DNA from: Lachnospiraceae bacterium
Lineage (GTDB): Bacteria; Bacillota; Clostridia; Lachnospirales; Lachnospiraceae
Assembly (NCBI GenBank): GCA_022510745.1
Contig: JAFLSY010000009.1
Location: 1 to 64,000, forward strand
DNA length: 64,000 bases
Reading direction: 5' to 3'
The position numbers and the translations under genes were made by a program. The notes beneath the pieces were generated by a model, which was not told where the DNA came from, made no database searches, and worked only from the letters and a program-made list of their open reading frames with translations. Positions 23,421 through 31,837 of the stretch are shown here, one piece after another. Position 1 is the stretch's first letter. Every line of letters starts with the position of its first letter.

Positions 23421-26270
23421 ATGTACAGCGTATTTATTGGGATACAGCTGGCAGGAATACTGCTGACATTTGTTGCCATTGCTTTGATCATGCATATGGA
23501 TGGCAGCAATGCACAGAAGATGATGATCTGTTTCATGATTGGCGTACTGGTCCAGAATGCGGGCAATCTGTTTGAAGCGCTTTCACAGCAGCCGGCTGAG
23601 GCTGTTGTGGCTATCAAACTGCAATATCTGGGCGCTTGTTTTGTGCCGTTGTTTTTTAGCCAGTTTATTTTTCAGTACTGTAATGGGCGGCAGCCCAAAT
23701 GGATATTTCGATGTCTGACAGTGGTGGATCTGCTCATACTTATGGCAGTCTGGACCTGTGACCGTCATACATTCTTTTATAAGGAAATGCAGTTCGTTAC
23801 GGACGGAGATCATCCTCATTTTTTGTTTACCTATGGCTGGGGATTCTGGGGATTTGTATTGTTTGGGGTATTATTCCCTTTTATACTGACAGTATGTGCG
23901 CTGATTCGTTCTATTTTAGCGGACTATTATCAAAGACGAAAAAGGCATTATATGACGTTGATTGCATTGGCTGTGGCGCCTGTAGGGGTTATGCTGCTGC
24001 GGGCCACTCAGAGAATGAGAGATTATGATCTGGTGCCTCCGGTGCTGGCGATCGTACTGGCAAGTGTTGTGATTTTTGTCTGGAGTCGAAGAAATTATGA
24101 CTTGAGCCGTGCGGCGGCGAAAACTGTTCTGCATGAGATTCAGGAAGGCGTGATTTTCCTGGACGATCAGCAGAGAATCGTGAATTATAATCCGGCTATG
24201 CAGAGAATTTTCTGTGACCTGGATTCACACTCAGTAGGCAAAAAGGTGAGTAAAATTAATCGGTTCCCGGAAGATATCATGTTGGAGGACGAAACCTGGG
24301 AATTCGAACTGGACAACAGGTATTTTGCAGGACATGTTGAGCCGGTCAACGATAAAAACGGTATTTTGTTAGGCTATATCATATTGATATTTGATATTAC
24401 CCAGAATAAACGTCTTATGATGGAAAGTATAGAGATGCGGCAGAAGGCAGAGGCTGCAAACAGGGCAAAGAGTGAATTTATGGCAGCAATGTCTCATGAA
24501 ATGCGGACACCCATGAATGTCATCGTAGGGTTTGCGGAATTGATCAAGGAAGAGAGTCTGGGGCGCAAGGTATATCAGTATGCCTGTGATATTAAGAACG
24601 CATCCGGTCGGCTCTTGAACATTTTTAATGATATTTGGGATATCTCTACTGCAGAAGCAGGGAAGATGGAGCTTGAAAAGAAGGCTTACAGTACGAGTAA
24701 ACTTTTGCAGGATGTGGTGGAAAAGACAGAGGTGGCCGCTAAGGAAAAAGGGCTTCGATTTGAACAGAACATAAGCGGCGATCTGCCGGTCGGGCTCTGC
24801 GGGGATGAAGGGCGCATTCGCCAGGTGGTATGTAATGTGCTGGATAATGCGGTAAAGTTTACCAATAAAGGCAGCATTTCCATGACGGTAGAAGCAGGGA
24901 ATATTTCAGAGGACCGGATAACGATAAAATTTGTGATCAAAGATACCGGAATCGGTATAGAAGAGGAGAATCTGAAGAAGATCTTTCATAATTTTGAACA
25001 GGTGGATTCCAGTGAAAGCCGCAGTGTGGAAGGTATGGGTCTGGGTCTTTCCGTTGCAAAGAATCTGGTCGCTCTGATGGGCGGGAGCCTGAACGTGGAC
25101 AGTATCTTTGGAAAGGGAAGCACCTTTACTATTTCAATTCCGCAAGAGATTACGGATAGCAGAAAGATTTCAGAAGTGTCTAAGGAGGCTCTCGGATTAG
25201 CAAATGAAATTCATATGTTTTCTGCGCCGGAAGGCCTTATTCTTGTAGTGGATGATAATTTGATCAACCGCAAGATCGCAAAAGGTATGCTGAAAAATTA
25301 CGACTGTCAGGTGGATGAGGCGGAGAGCGGTTTTGAGGCAATAGAGCTTGTAAAAGCAAAAAAATATGATATTATTTTTATGGACCATATGATGCCGGAA
25401 ATGGATGGCATAGAAACTACAAAAATTATTCGGACAGAATGCGGTCCAAACGGCAGGGAGGCCTCGATAGTAGCGCTGACGGCAAATGCGATAAGCGGTA
25501 TAAAAGAAACATTTTTAAACAATGGTTTTCAGGATTTTATTGCAAAACCCATGGACAGGATACCCTTACATAAGGTATTATCAAAATGGATCCCGGACCA
25601 TAAAAAGCAGGAGTCTACGGTACAGATTATAGTGGATGATGTAGATCTGGAGGCAATCGAGGGTATTTTCATAAAGGGAATTGATATGAAGAAGGTGCTG
25701 GAGCACCATGCAGGAAACCTGAGTGATTATGTGAATATCCTAAACCTCTTTTACATAGATGGATTGCGTAAGAAAGAATATCTGCAGACCCTCAAAGAAG
25801 CTGGAGATTATGAGAATTACAGGATAGAGATTCATGCGTTAAAAGGTGCGGCCGGCAATATAGGCGCGCAGGAATTGTCCGGGCAGGCCGAATTTCTGGA
25901 GATGGCAGCGGCAAAGGGTAATGAAGCATTTATTGAAAGCAAGCATGATGTGTTCATGGAAAACTATCATAATCTGCTGCAGGAAATCAAATTGGTACTG
26001 GATAAACGGAAGAAAAAAGGAATGCGGAATAATGGGAATGAGGTTAAAGGCCCGCTTACAAAAGAGGAAGTGGCCGGCCTTGTGGAGGACGCATTGGATG
26101 CATTGGAGCATTTTAAATCAAAGGAATGTAAAGAGAAACTGGAATGGCTGTTGAATCATGAGTTGGATGCAAAGCTGCGTCAGGCGCTGATTGAGATACA
26201 GTATAAATTACAGCTCTATGAAGATGATGATGCGGAGGAACTCTTGCAGGAGCTGATTCAGAAATTATGA
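23421..26270 (+). CDS. Hybrid sensor histidine kinase with REC and Hpt domains
   Basis: 949 residues. Order: seven-helix membrane sensor (about 1-225, histidine-kinase 7TM type), PAS (about 232-335), HisKA with His359 in SHEMRTP, HATPase with DNAVKF, DTGIGIEEE and GMGLGLSVAKNL, REC with Asp655 in FMDHMMPEMDG, Hpt with His805 in IHALKGAAGNIG, then a 70-residue helical tail. All phosphorelay residues are present. The tail resembles segments of the response regulator encoded 27 bases downstream. AAGGAG precedes the ATG. The stimulus is unknown. Confidence 0.93.
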   Translation: MYSVFIGIQLAGILLTFVAIALIMHMDGSNAQKMMICFMIGVLVQNAGNLFEALSQQPAEAVVAIKLQYLGACFVPLFFSQFIFQYCNGRQPKWIFRCLTVVDLLILMAVWTCDRHTFFYKEMQFVTDGDHPHFLFTYGWGFWGFVLFGVLFPFILTVCALIRSILADYYQRRKRHYMTLIALAVAPVGVMLLRATQRMRDYDLVPPVLAIVLASVVIFVWSRRNYDLSRAAAKTVLHEIQEGVIFLDDQQRIVNYNPAMQRIFCDLDSHSVGKKVSKINRFPEDIMLEDETWEFELDNRYFAGHVEPVNDKNGILLGYIILIFDITQNKRLMMESIEMRQKAEAANRAKSEFMAAMSHEMRTPMNVIVGFAELIKEESLGRKVYQYACDIKNASGRLLNIFNDIWDISTAEAGKMELEKKAYSTSKLLQDVVEKTEVAAKEKGLRFEQNISGDLPVGLCGDEGRIRQVVCNVLDNAVKFTNKGSISMTVEAGNISEDRITIKFVIKDTGIGIEEENLKKIFHNFEQVDSSESRSVEGMGLGLSVAKNLVALMGGSLNVDSIFGKGSTFTISIPQEITDSRKISEVSKEALGLANEIHMFSAPEGLILVVDDNLINRKIAKGMLKNYDCQVDEAESGFEAIELVKAKKYDIIFMDHMMPEMDGIETTKIIRTECGPNGREASIVALTANAISGIKETFLNNGFQDFIAKPMDRIPLHKVLSKWIPDHKKQESTVQIIVDDVDLEAIEGIFIKGIDMKKVLEHHAGNLSDYVNILNLFYIDGLRKKEYLQTLKEAGDYENYRIEIHALKGAAGNIGAQELSGQAEFLEMAAAKGNEAFIESKHDVFMENYHNLLQEIKLVLDKRKKKGMRNNGNEVKGPLTKEEVAGLVEDALDALEHFKSKECKEKLEWLLNHELDAKLRQALIEIQYKLQLYEDDDAEELLQELIQKL

Positions 26271-26297
26271 TACGCGGTGTTGGAAAGGAGCCATGTT

Positions 26298-27149
26298 ATG
26301 GAGAAAATAAGGATTTTGGCAGTGGATGACAATGTGGTAAATCTTGCTACCATTGAGCAGGAACTTCAGGATCAATATGAAGTGATCCCGGTAAGTTCCG
26401 GAAGGCGGGCGCTTAAGGTTGCGCGTCAAGAAAAGGTGGATTTAATTCTTCTGGACATCCAGATGCCGATCATGGACGGAATTGAGACTTTGAAACAGAT
26501 CAGAGCGCAGGAAAACGGGACTACAGTGCCGGTCATTATGCTGACTGCAGCGCATGATAAAGCTACTGTGCTTGAGGGAGCAAAACTCGGCATTATGGAT
26601 TATATTTTAAAGCCATTTGATGGGGATGATCTGCACCAGCGTATTGAGCGGGCGTTAAAGCTGCGAGGTGCGCTGCCAATGAATGAAGAAGAGCTTTATC
26701 AGCGGATTCGGGATATTGCAAAATGTATGAAAAATGGCAGCATGAAGCTGGCGCTTACCAAGACGGAAGAGATGGCAGGGTACCAGTTGGACGTAGAGGT
26801 GGCAAAACGTCTGCAGGCGGCTGCATTAAAAATGAAGGAGGACGATTTCTCCGCAGCCGAACGTATTATCACCCGCATATTGCAGATGATGGAGCAGAAG
26901 AATGCGCAGCGGGAGAGTGCAGAGCTGTTGCCGATCAGTGTGGGCGAATTAAATTCCAAGCTTTTGTTTATAGTGGATGATCTGCAGAACTTCCTTGTGG
27001 AAGAAGCGGCAATAAAGCTGGATGATCTGCTGCATTATGCCTTGCCGGCAGTTATTAAGGAAAAATGTCATAAGGCCCAGAAATGCCTCAAAGAATATGA
27101 TGACGGTGAGGCGGAGATACTCATGAAGGAGGCCCTTAAGGCATTGTGA
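26298..27149 (+). CDS. Response regulator with unusual helical output region
   Basis: 283 residues from ATG 26298 after AAAGGAG; the frame opens 7 codons earlier. The REC domain (1-120) has VDDN, Asp53 in LLDIQMPIMDG, LTAA and ILKPFDG. The rest is helical with no DNA-binding or known enzymatic motif; two stretches (about 145-190 and 245-283) resemble each other and the tail of the upstream kinase. It is the probable partner of that kinase and likely acts by protein-protein contact, which is inference. Confidence 0.88.
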   Translation: MEKIRILAVDDNVVNLATIEQELQDQYEVIPVSSGRRALKVARQEKVDLILLDIQMPIMDGIETLKQIRAQENGTTVPVIMLTAAHDKATVLEGAKLGIMDYILKPFDGDDLHQRIERALKLRGALPMNEEELYQRIRDIAKCMKNGSMKLALTKTEEMAGYQLDVEVAKRLQAAALKMKEDDFSAAERIITRILQMMEQKNAQRESAELLPISVGELNSKLLFIVDDLQNFLVEEAAIKLDDLLHYALPAVIKEKCHKAQKCLKEYDDGEAEILMKEALKAL

Positions 27150-27183
27150 GAACAATCTGTCGTATGAAACGGAGGTATTGGAA

Positions 27184-27864
27184 GTGATCATTGCCGGAAC
27201 AATAAAGAATAGTGTGAATCTTGCTGCCATGGAAAGCAAATGGGAGCAGAAAAAGCAGAATCTGAATAAACGCAGCGGGGATATGACGGCAGAAGAACGC
27301 ATACTGCAAAGCTTCCAAGAACAGGTAGACAGTATACGGGAAAACAGGAAGCCGAATGAAATTGATGCAAAGCTTCAAGCAGGCGGAAAACTCACTCCGG
27401 AGGAAATTGAATATCTAAAGAGAAATAATCCGCAAGCTTTGAAAGAATACGAGGAAATACAGCGTGAACGGGAAAGCTATAGGAAGCAGTTAAAAAGATG
27501 CAAGTCTAAGGAAGAAGTAGAAAAGCTGAAGATGACAAAAATGGGTCAATATTTGTCCGCAACAAAAAAGATTATGAATGACCCGCATATTTCCAAAGCC
27601 CAAAAGCTTCAGATGTTGAAAAAGATCATAAAAGAGACTTCTGCCATTGAAAAGGAGCAGGTGAAGTTTTTACAATCTTCAAAATATGCCACACTTCCTG
27701 ATGATGAGAAAGAAGCTAAGAAGAAAGGGCGCACTGATGCTGAGAGCGGGCAGGATGAAAAGACGGACGCAACGACTTCTGATATGTCCGAAATTGTGAC
27801 AAAGCAGGACCCTGAGGCGGAAAACGCAGATCAAATTGGCGGAAATATAGATCTGAAACTCTAA
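27184..27864 (+). CDS. Coiled-coil protein of unknown function
   Basis: 226 residues from GTG 27184, 8 bases after GGAGG; a TTG at 27178 is too close to that site. After MIIAGTIKNSVNLAAMESKWEQ it is highly charged and helical, with LTPEEIEYLKRNNPQALKEYE and many Lys/Glu heptads (about 75-165). The tail is disordered and acidic. It has no signal peptide. It is third in the kinase/response-regulator operon and may be an adaptor for that system. No family was recognised. Confidence 0.65.
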   Translation: MIIAGTIKNSVNLAAMESKWEQKKQNLNKRSGDMTAEERILQSFQEQVDSIRENRKPNEIDAKLQAGGKLTPEEIEYLKRNNPQALKEYEEIQRERESYRKQLKRCKSKEEVEKLKMTKMGQYLSATKKIMNDPHISKAQKLQMLKKIIKETSAIEKEQVKFLQSSKYATLPDDEKEAKKKGRTDAESGQDEKTDATTSDMSEIVTKQDPEAENADQIGGNIDLKL

Positions 27865-27891
27865 GTGGATGTTCCGGTAATTCCCATATCT

Positions 27892-27929
27892 GCCCTGCGT
27901 GGTACCGGATGCCGGCACGGCGGCAGTAG
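27892..27929 (+). repeat. Near-copy of the cwlD/element left junction
   Basis: This 38-base stretch matches 31177-31215 at all but three transitions and one missing base, ending in the shared CACGGCGGCAGTAG. It therefore includes both the cwlD coding side and the first bases of the element. It lies in the gap between the coiled-coil gene and the EAL gene, 3.3 kb from the real junction, in the same orientation. Confidence 0.85.
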
Positions 27930-27965
27930 TTTGCTGCAAGAAGGAGAACTACAGGAATCTCTCCT

Positions 27966-30857
27966 TTAATTCATGTCAAGCTTCTTCTCAAATTCATCCT
28001 CCGGAATCGGTTTGGAATAGAGGTAGCCCTGTGCCACATAGGCACCGATTTCCCGCATCAACTCGACATCATTGTCAGTTTCTACGCCCTCACACACAAT
28101 CTGTGCATTCAGCTCTTTTCCGAGATTGACAATTCCGCGCATGATCATCACCTGACGGTTTCTGTCCTTCTGATTTAGCAGGAAGGAACGATCCAGCTTA
28201 ATGACGGACGCCGGAATCTGCTCAAAAATGCCCAATGAAGAATAGCCGGAACCGAAATCGTCGATGGAAATCCGGATATTCTTTTCTTTTAAAATGTCCA
28301 GAGTCTGTTTAACTGTAGAAAGCTGCAGTTCTTCTACAACGACGGTTTCTGTCACTTCAACTTCTATGTATTCTTTGGAAATCTGATATTTCTCCAGCAC
28401 TGCTTCAAATCGTTCCGGAAATCCCGGCTTCATAAAATGCTTTCTGGAGAAGTTACAGGAAATTGTCACGACCTCCTTACCCGCATCCAATCGCCTGCGC
28501 AGCATCTTGCAGACGCACTCCAGTACGAAGAAGTCCAACTCCGTTACCCTTCCGGTCTGCTCAAAATACGGGACAAAGAATGCCGGAGACTTTACCTTGC
28601 CGGAATCCGACGGGTCTAAAAACCGAATCAACGCCTCCGCACCAATGATTTTTTCTGTTCGGATATCCACCTTGGCCTGATAATAAGTTACAAAATCTTT
28701 GTTTACATCCACCGAATCCAGAAGCCTTTCCTGCTCGTGGCGGTCTTTGATTGCTTTTTCAAGTGATGCATCATAGACCTTGACTTCGCTGATATGGCTA
28801 TCCCGCAGCGAATCAATTGCCTGATTTGCATAGCTGGCAGCTACGCGCAAATCACTGCTCTCCGGCGGCAGGAAGTAAACACCCATATGGATTGCCATGC
28901 GGTTTTCGGTATTATCATAAATTCTTTTTTCAACTACCCGAACCAGCTGCTTGGTCCGCTCAAGAAGCGCCTCTTCACTCTCAAACGTTAATAGCAGGGC
29001 AAAACGGTCACCCTGATTTCGCGCACAGATTTCCTTTCGCTCATCCACATTTTGGGAAAGTACATCCGCCACAGACTCCAAAAGCTTCTGCCCCGCATTC
29101 CATCCATAGATAATGTTATAATGCCGAAACTGTGATACATTCAGATAAGCAACTGCATACTGCTGTTCCTTTCGTTCCGGCAAAAGCTTCATCTTACCCC
29201 AGTAAATCAGATAATTCAGATTCCAGATGTCCATATCCGTATCTTTGTACATCAGTTTCTGAATCTTTTTGTTCTTGGTAATAATTTTCCATGCCACAAG
29301 TATCACCGCAGCGATTAACAGGCACAGGAAAATAATAATTGCTACGCTGTTATTTCGCAAGAAACGGTCTACGGTCATTAAGGAATAAACATTGTTTCCC
29401 AGCATATATTCGTTGACGCTTTTGGCATTGATGACGGAAACCGTTTTACTCAAAATACCACTCAACGCCGGATTTTCAGCTTTTCGGATTACCATGGAAA
29501 CGGCATGATCCCCGCTTAAGACGCTCTTGACCTCCATCTTGTTGTACCGCAGCTCCGTACTCAGCAGGTATTCCGCCAGATAGCCGTCACACAGTACTGC
29601 GTCTACCGCGCCCTTTCGCACCGCTTCCAGACATTCCTGCTGCGAATCATAGGTCACGATTGAAACCGAGCTTGTATCAACGGCATGACTTGCTTCGATA
29701 TGCAGATAGGGAACGGTGGCCAGAGAGGACAAACTTCCCAGATTTCCGCTGTCCTTCATGACGATGACAAGTGGAATATTGGCGTATTCCTTAACAGAAG
29801 TCAGATCATAGGAACTGAGCGTTTCCGACGCATCCGTACAATAGGCTATGATATCAATGCTTCCTTCCTGCAGCGCGGACTCCGCTTCCCGCAGTGTTTC
29901 CATCTTCTGGTAAGAGAACTGCAGTCCCACCGACGCAGGACCGTCTTCCAGCAGCGTACGCGTCAGTCCGCGGTATTCACCGTGCTCTTCATAGGAAAAT
30001 GGGTAATAGCCGTCCAAATAGCCAACTATAACGGTATGACCTTCTGCGAGATAGTTCTTTTCCTCTGTAGTAAATACCACGGTTCTATCAAGCCGGCTCT
30101 GATAAAACTTATTCATCAAATCTGTTTCCAGTTCCGGCTGATTGATTCTTAAATCCGCAATAGCTTGATTCAGCTCACGCATTACATCGTCGTTACCCCG
30201 ATAAGAAATATAGTAAAAGGGCATCGGGGCAAAACGTCCGATGAGACGATGTCCCTCACTGGTCTCAGTAAAGGTATGGACGATGGCATCAACCTCTCCC
30301 TGCAATAACGCTTCTTTAAGCTCAGCCGTGGAAGCATATTCCTGAATCCTTGGATTATTTACACCATTGTCTTTTAAATACTCTAAAAATTCTCCTCTGC
30401 GGACATAGGTTTTGACGATACCGAAAGTAATGTCCTTCATCGCCGTAAAATCTTCATAGGCAAGCGTGCTATCTGAACTTGTCACGATCACACCGAATGT
30501 GTAACCGCTTGAAAGATTCGCATATTGGAAAATTTCAGCCCGTTCTACCGAATACTGTGCGGAGCCTACCAAATCCACCTCATGCGCTGACAATAGTGAT
30601 AATGCTTCATCCCAGCTGTCACATTTGATATATTCGATTTCCCAGTTGACATAATTACAGAGTTCATTCAGATAGTCAACATCCATTCCGGTCAGCGTTC
30701 CGTCTTCCGCCGTCATGTTGTAGCCGTCCATCGGGAAAAAGGCAACTCTTACCGTCCGTTTTTCCGATGCCAGGACAACGCCGGAAATAATGCCGACTGC
30801 CATGATAAATGTCAGCAAACATCCAAGTATATTCAAAATTCTTCTTTTTATAATCAC
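27966..30857 (-). CDS. Solute-binding/GGDEF/EAL c-di-GMP phosphodiesterase
   Basis: About 963 residues from GTG 30857, which has GAGGTG upstream; a TTG lies four codons earlier. After a signal-anchor helix come two extracellular SBP_bac_3 modules (about 30-255 and 260-490), a membrane helix (about 505-530), a GGDEF-like domain with NQGDRF in place of GGDEF (so probably not a cyclase), and an EAL domain. EAL residues are intact: EALIRF, SCNFSR, EVTET, IDDFGSGYSSL, IKLDRSF and CEGVET. Binding of a small solute outside likely tunes c-di-GMP breakdown inside. It is convergent with the upstream two-component genes. Confidence 0.92.
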   Translation of the reverse strand: MIIKRRILNILGCLLTFIMAVGIISGVVLASEKRTVRVAFFPMDGYNMTAEDGTLTGMDVDYLNELCNYVNWEIEYIKCDSWDEALSLLSAHEVDLVGSAQYSVERAEIFQYANLSSGYTFGVIVTSSDSTLAYEDFTAMKDITFGIVKTYVRRGEFLEYLKDNGVNNPRIQEYASTAELKEALLQGEVDAIVHTFTETSEGHRLIGRFAPMPFYYISYRGNDDVMRELNQAIADLRINQPELETDLMNKFYQSRLDRTVVFTTEEKNYLAEGHTVIVGYLDGYYPFSYEEHGEYRGLTRTLLEDGPASVGLQFSYQKMETLREAESALQEGSIDIIAYCTDASETLSSYDLTSVKEYANIPLVIVMKDSGNLGSLSSLATVPYLHIEASHAVDTSSVSIVTYDSQQECLEAVRKGAVDAVLCDGYLAEYLLSTELRYNKMEVKSVLSGDHAVSMVIRKAENPALSGILSKTVSVINAKSVNEYMLGNNVYSLMTVDRFLRNNSVAIIIFLCLLIAAVILVAWKIITKNKKIQKLMYKDTDMDIWNLNYLIYWGKMKLLPERKEQQYAVAYLNVSQFRHYNIIYGWNAGQKLLESVADVLSQNVDERKEICARNQGDRFALLLTFESEEALLERTKQLVRVVEKRIYDNTENRMAIHMGVYFLPPESSDLRVAASYANQAIDSLRDSHISEVKVYDASLEKAIKDRHEQERLLDSVDVNKDFVTYYQAKVDIRTEKIIGAEALIRFLDPSDSGKVKSPAFFVPYFEQTGRVTELDFFVLECVCKMLRRRLDAGKEVVTISCNFSRKHFMKPGFPERFEAVLEKYQISKEYIEVEVTETVVVEELQLSTVKQTLDILKEKNIRISIDDFGSGYSSLGIFEQIPASVIKLDRSFLLNQKDRNRQVMIMRGIVNLGKELNAQIVCEGVETDNDVELMREIGAYVAQGYLYSKPIPEDEFEKKLDMN

Positions 30858-30892
30858 GTTACACCTCAACTTTCCTTGTAGTGCTTATTACT

Positions 30893-30921
30893 ATTTTATC
30901 ATTCGGACTTTGATGTTTCAA
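30893..30921 (-). promoter_or_regulatory. Promoter of the EAL gene
   Basis: On the complement, TTGAAA (30921-30916) and TAAAAT (30898-30893) are separated by 17 bases, about 36 bases before the start codon. Confidence 0.65.
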
Positions 30922-31036
30922 GAAAAACCAGATTAGAAATATCTGAAATGCAAATGCTCTGATTAAGTGCATGGCAGGCGGCATATCCACCTTTCTTCTT
31001 TCATATGCTTTATAAATGGGAAAAGAATCGGATAAA

Positions 31037-31219
31037 ATTATGAAGCGGAAGCAAAAGTTTCTGAAAGGTGGGGCAGCGTTACTGATTTTCTGCGTGGCAT
31101 TATCTTTAATCTGGATGAATGTGCAGCAGGGTATGTTTAGACAGACGGCTATGGCGGATGCACGCATGGCAAATGCGCCCTGTGTAGTACTGGATGCCGG
31201 ACACGGCGGCAGTAGATAG
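31037..31219 (+). pseudogene. cwlD: cwlD-like amidase, 5' part, interrupted by a mobile element
   Basis: The frame gives a signal-anchor helix (GGAALLIFCVALSLIWMNV) and the start of an Amidase_3 domain, CVVLDAGHGG. It then reads three element-derived codons to a stop. The zinc-binding His lies in the last native codons. Codons continue in the same phase at 40722. The start may be ATG 31016 or 31037; neither has a strong ribosome binding site. CwlD makes muramic-lactam in spore cortex in Bacillus and Clostridium. In the state shown the gene cannot give a working enzyme. Confidence 0.88.
31202..31211 (+). repeat. Left attachment core (attL)
   Basis: CACGGCGGCA; encodes the His-Gly-Gly of the amidase active site. 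It matches 40722-40731 except C for T at position 6. Confidence 0.8.
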
Positions 31220-31307
31220 CGGTATCATGCGCTAAAAGACATCGCATAAAATAAGCGTTTACGGACGCTGAAATAATAAAAAACAATAAGAAAGGCAACC
31301 GCTATCT
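31214..31307 (+). repeat. Inverted repeat at the element's left end
   Basis: AGATAGCGGT (31214-31223) and ACCGCTATCT (31298-31307) are exact inverse copies, three bases inside the core. Between them an AGCG/CGCT hairpin lies near 31254-31268. It could be a recombinase-arm structure or an RNA fold; CTTT after the right arm is a weak terminator tail. Confidence 0.55.
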
Positions 31308-31341
31308 CTTTAATAGAATTGAATATGAGTTTTATGAATTG

Positions 31342-31373
31342 ATAGGCGTTCAGAAATGAGCGTCTATTTTTAT
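31342..31373 (+). terminator. Hairpin with T tail near the element's left end
   Basis: ATAGGCGTTCA and TGAGCGTCTAT form an 11-bp stem (two G-U pairs) with a GAAA loop, then TTTTTA. It would stop transcripts entering from cwlD. Confidence 0.75.
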
Positions 31374-31393
31374 CCCAAATTAGAGGAAAGGAG

Positions 31394-31696
31394 TTGATGA
31401 ACTATACCAGTGTTCCGAGTGGAAAAGACGGCGCATTACACCGTCATGTCAAACCACCATTTACGCAATCCGGGGAAGCGGTTAGGGAGCTGGGACGGGC
31501 AGGCTATGTGACCCGCAGCAGGGCGAGGAATGAGAAAGGGCAGCTTACGGGAACGGATTATGTGATACATGAAAAGCCTGTAACGGACATTCCTACATTG
31601 GAAAATTCAACATTGGATTTTCCAACACAGAAAAAACCTACGCAGGAAAATCCAACGCAATTAAATAAAGAGATACATGCACCCGCCGGTAACTAA
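31394..31696 (+). pseudogene. Replication-initiator/DnaD-like HTH fragment
   Basis: 100 residues. GKDGALHRHVKPPFTQSGEA and VRELGRAGYVTRSRARNEKGQ resemble the later wing of the replication-initiator/HTH proteins of Firmicutes conjugative elements, which usually carry a longer N-terminal HTH that is missing here. The tail is a Pro/Thr-rich low-complexity stretch repeating PTxENPT. An AAAGGAG precedes the start, so a short product could still be made. Confidence 0.55.
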
Positions 31697-31837
31697 GATT
31701 GATTTGTTATTTAACATAATGCCCTCACTTTCGTAACAATTCATCTACATGTGTTTGTAACATAGTATACAAATTATGGAAACGCAAACTGAATGTTGTA
31801 CCTATGTAATCTTTAAATTGTAATCTTTAAATGCACC

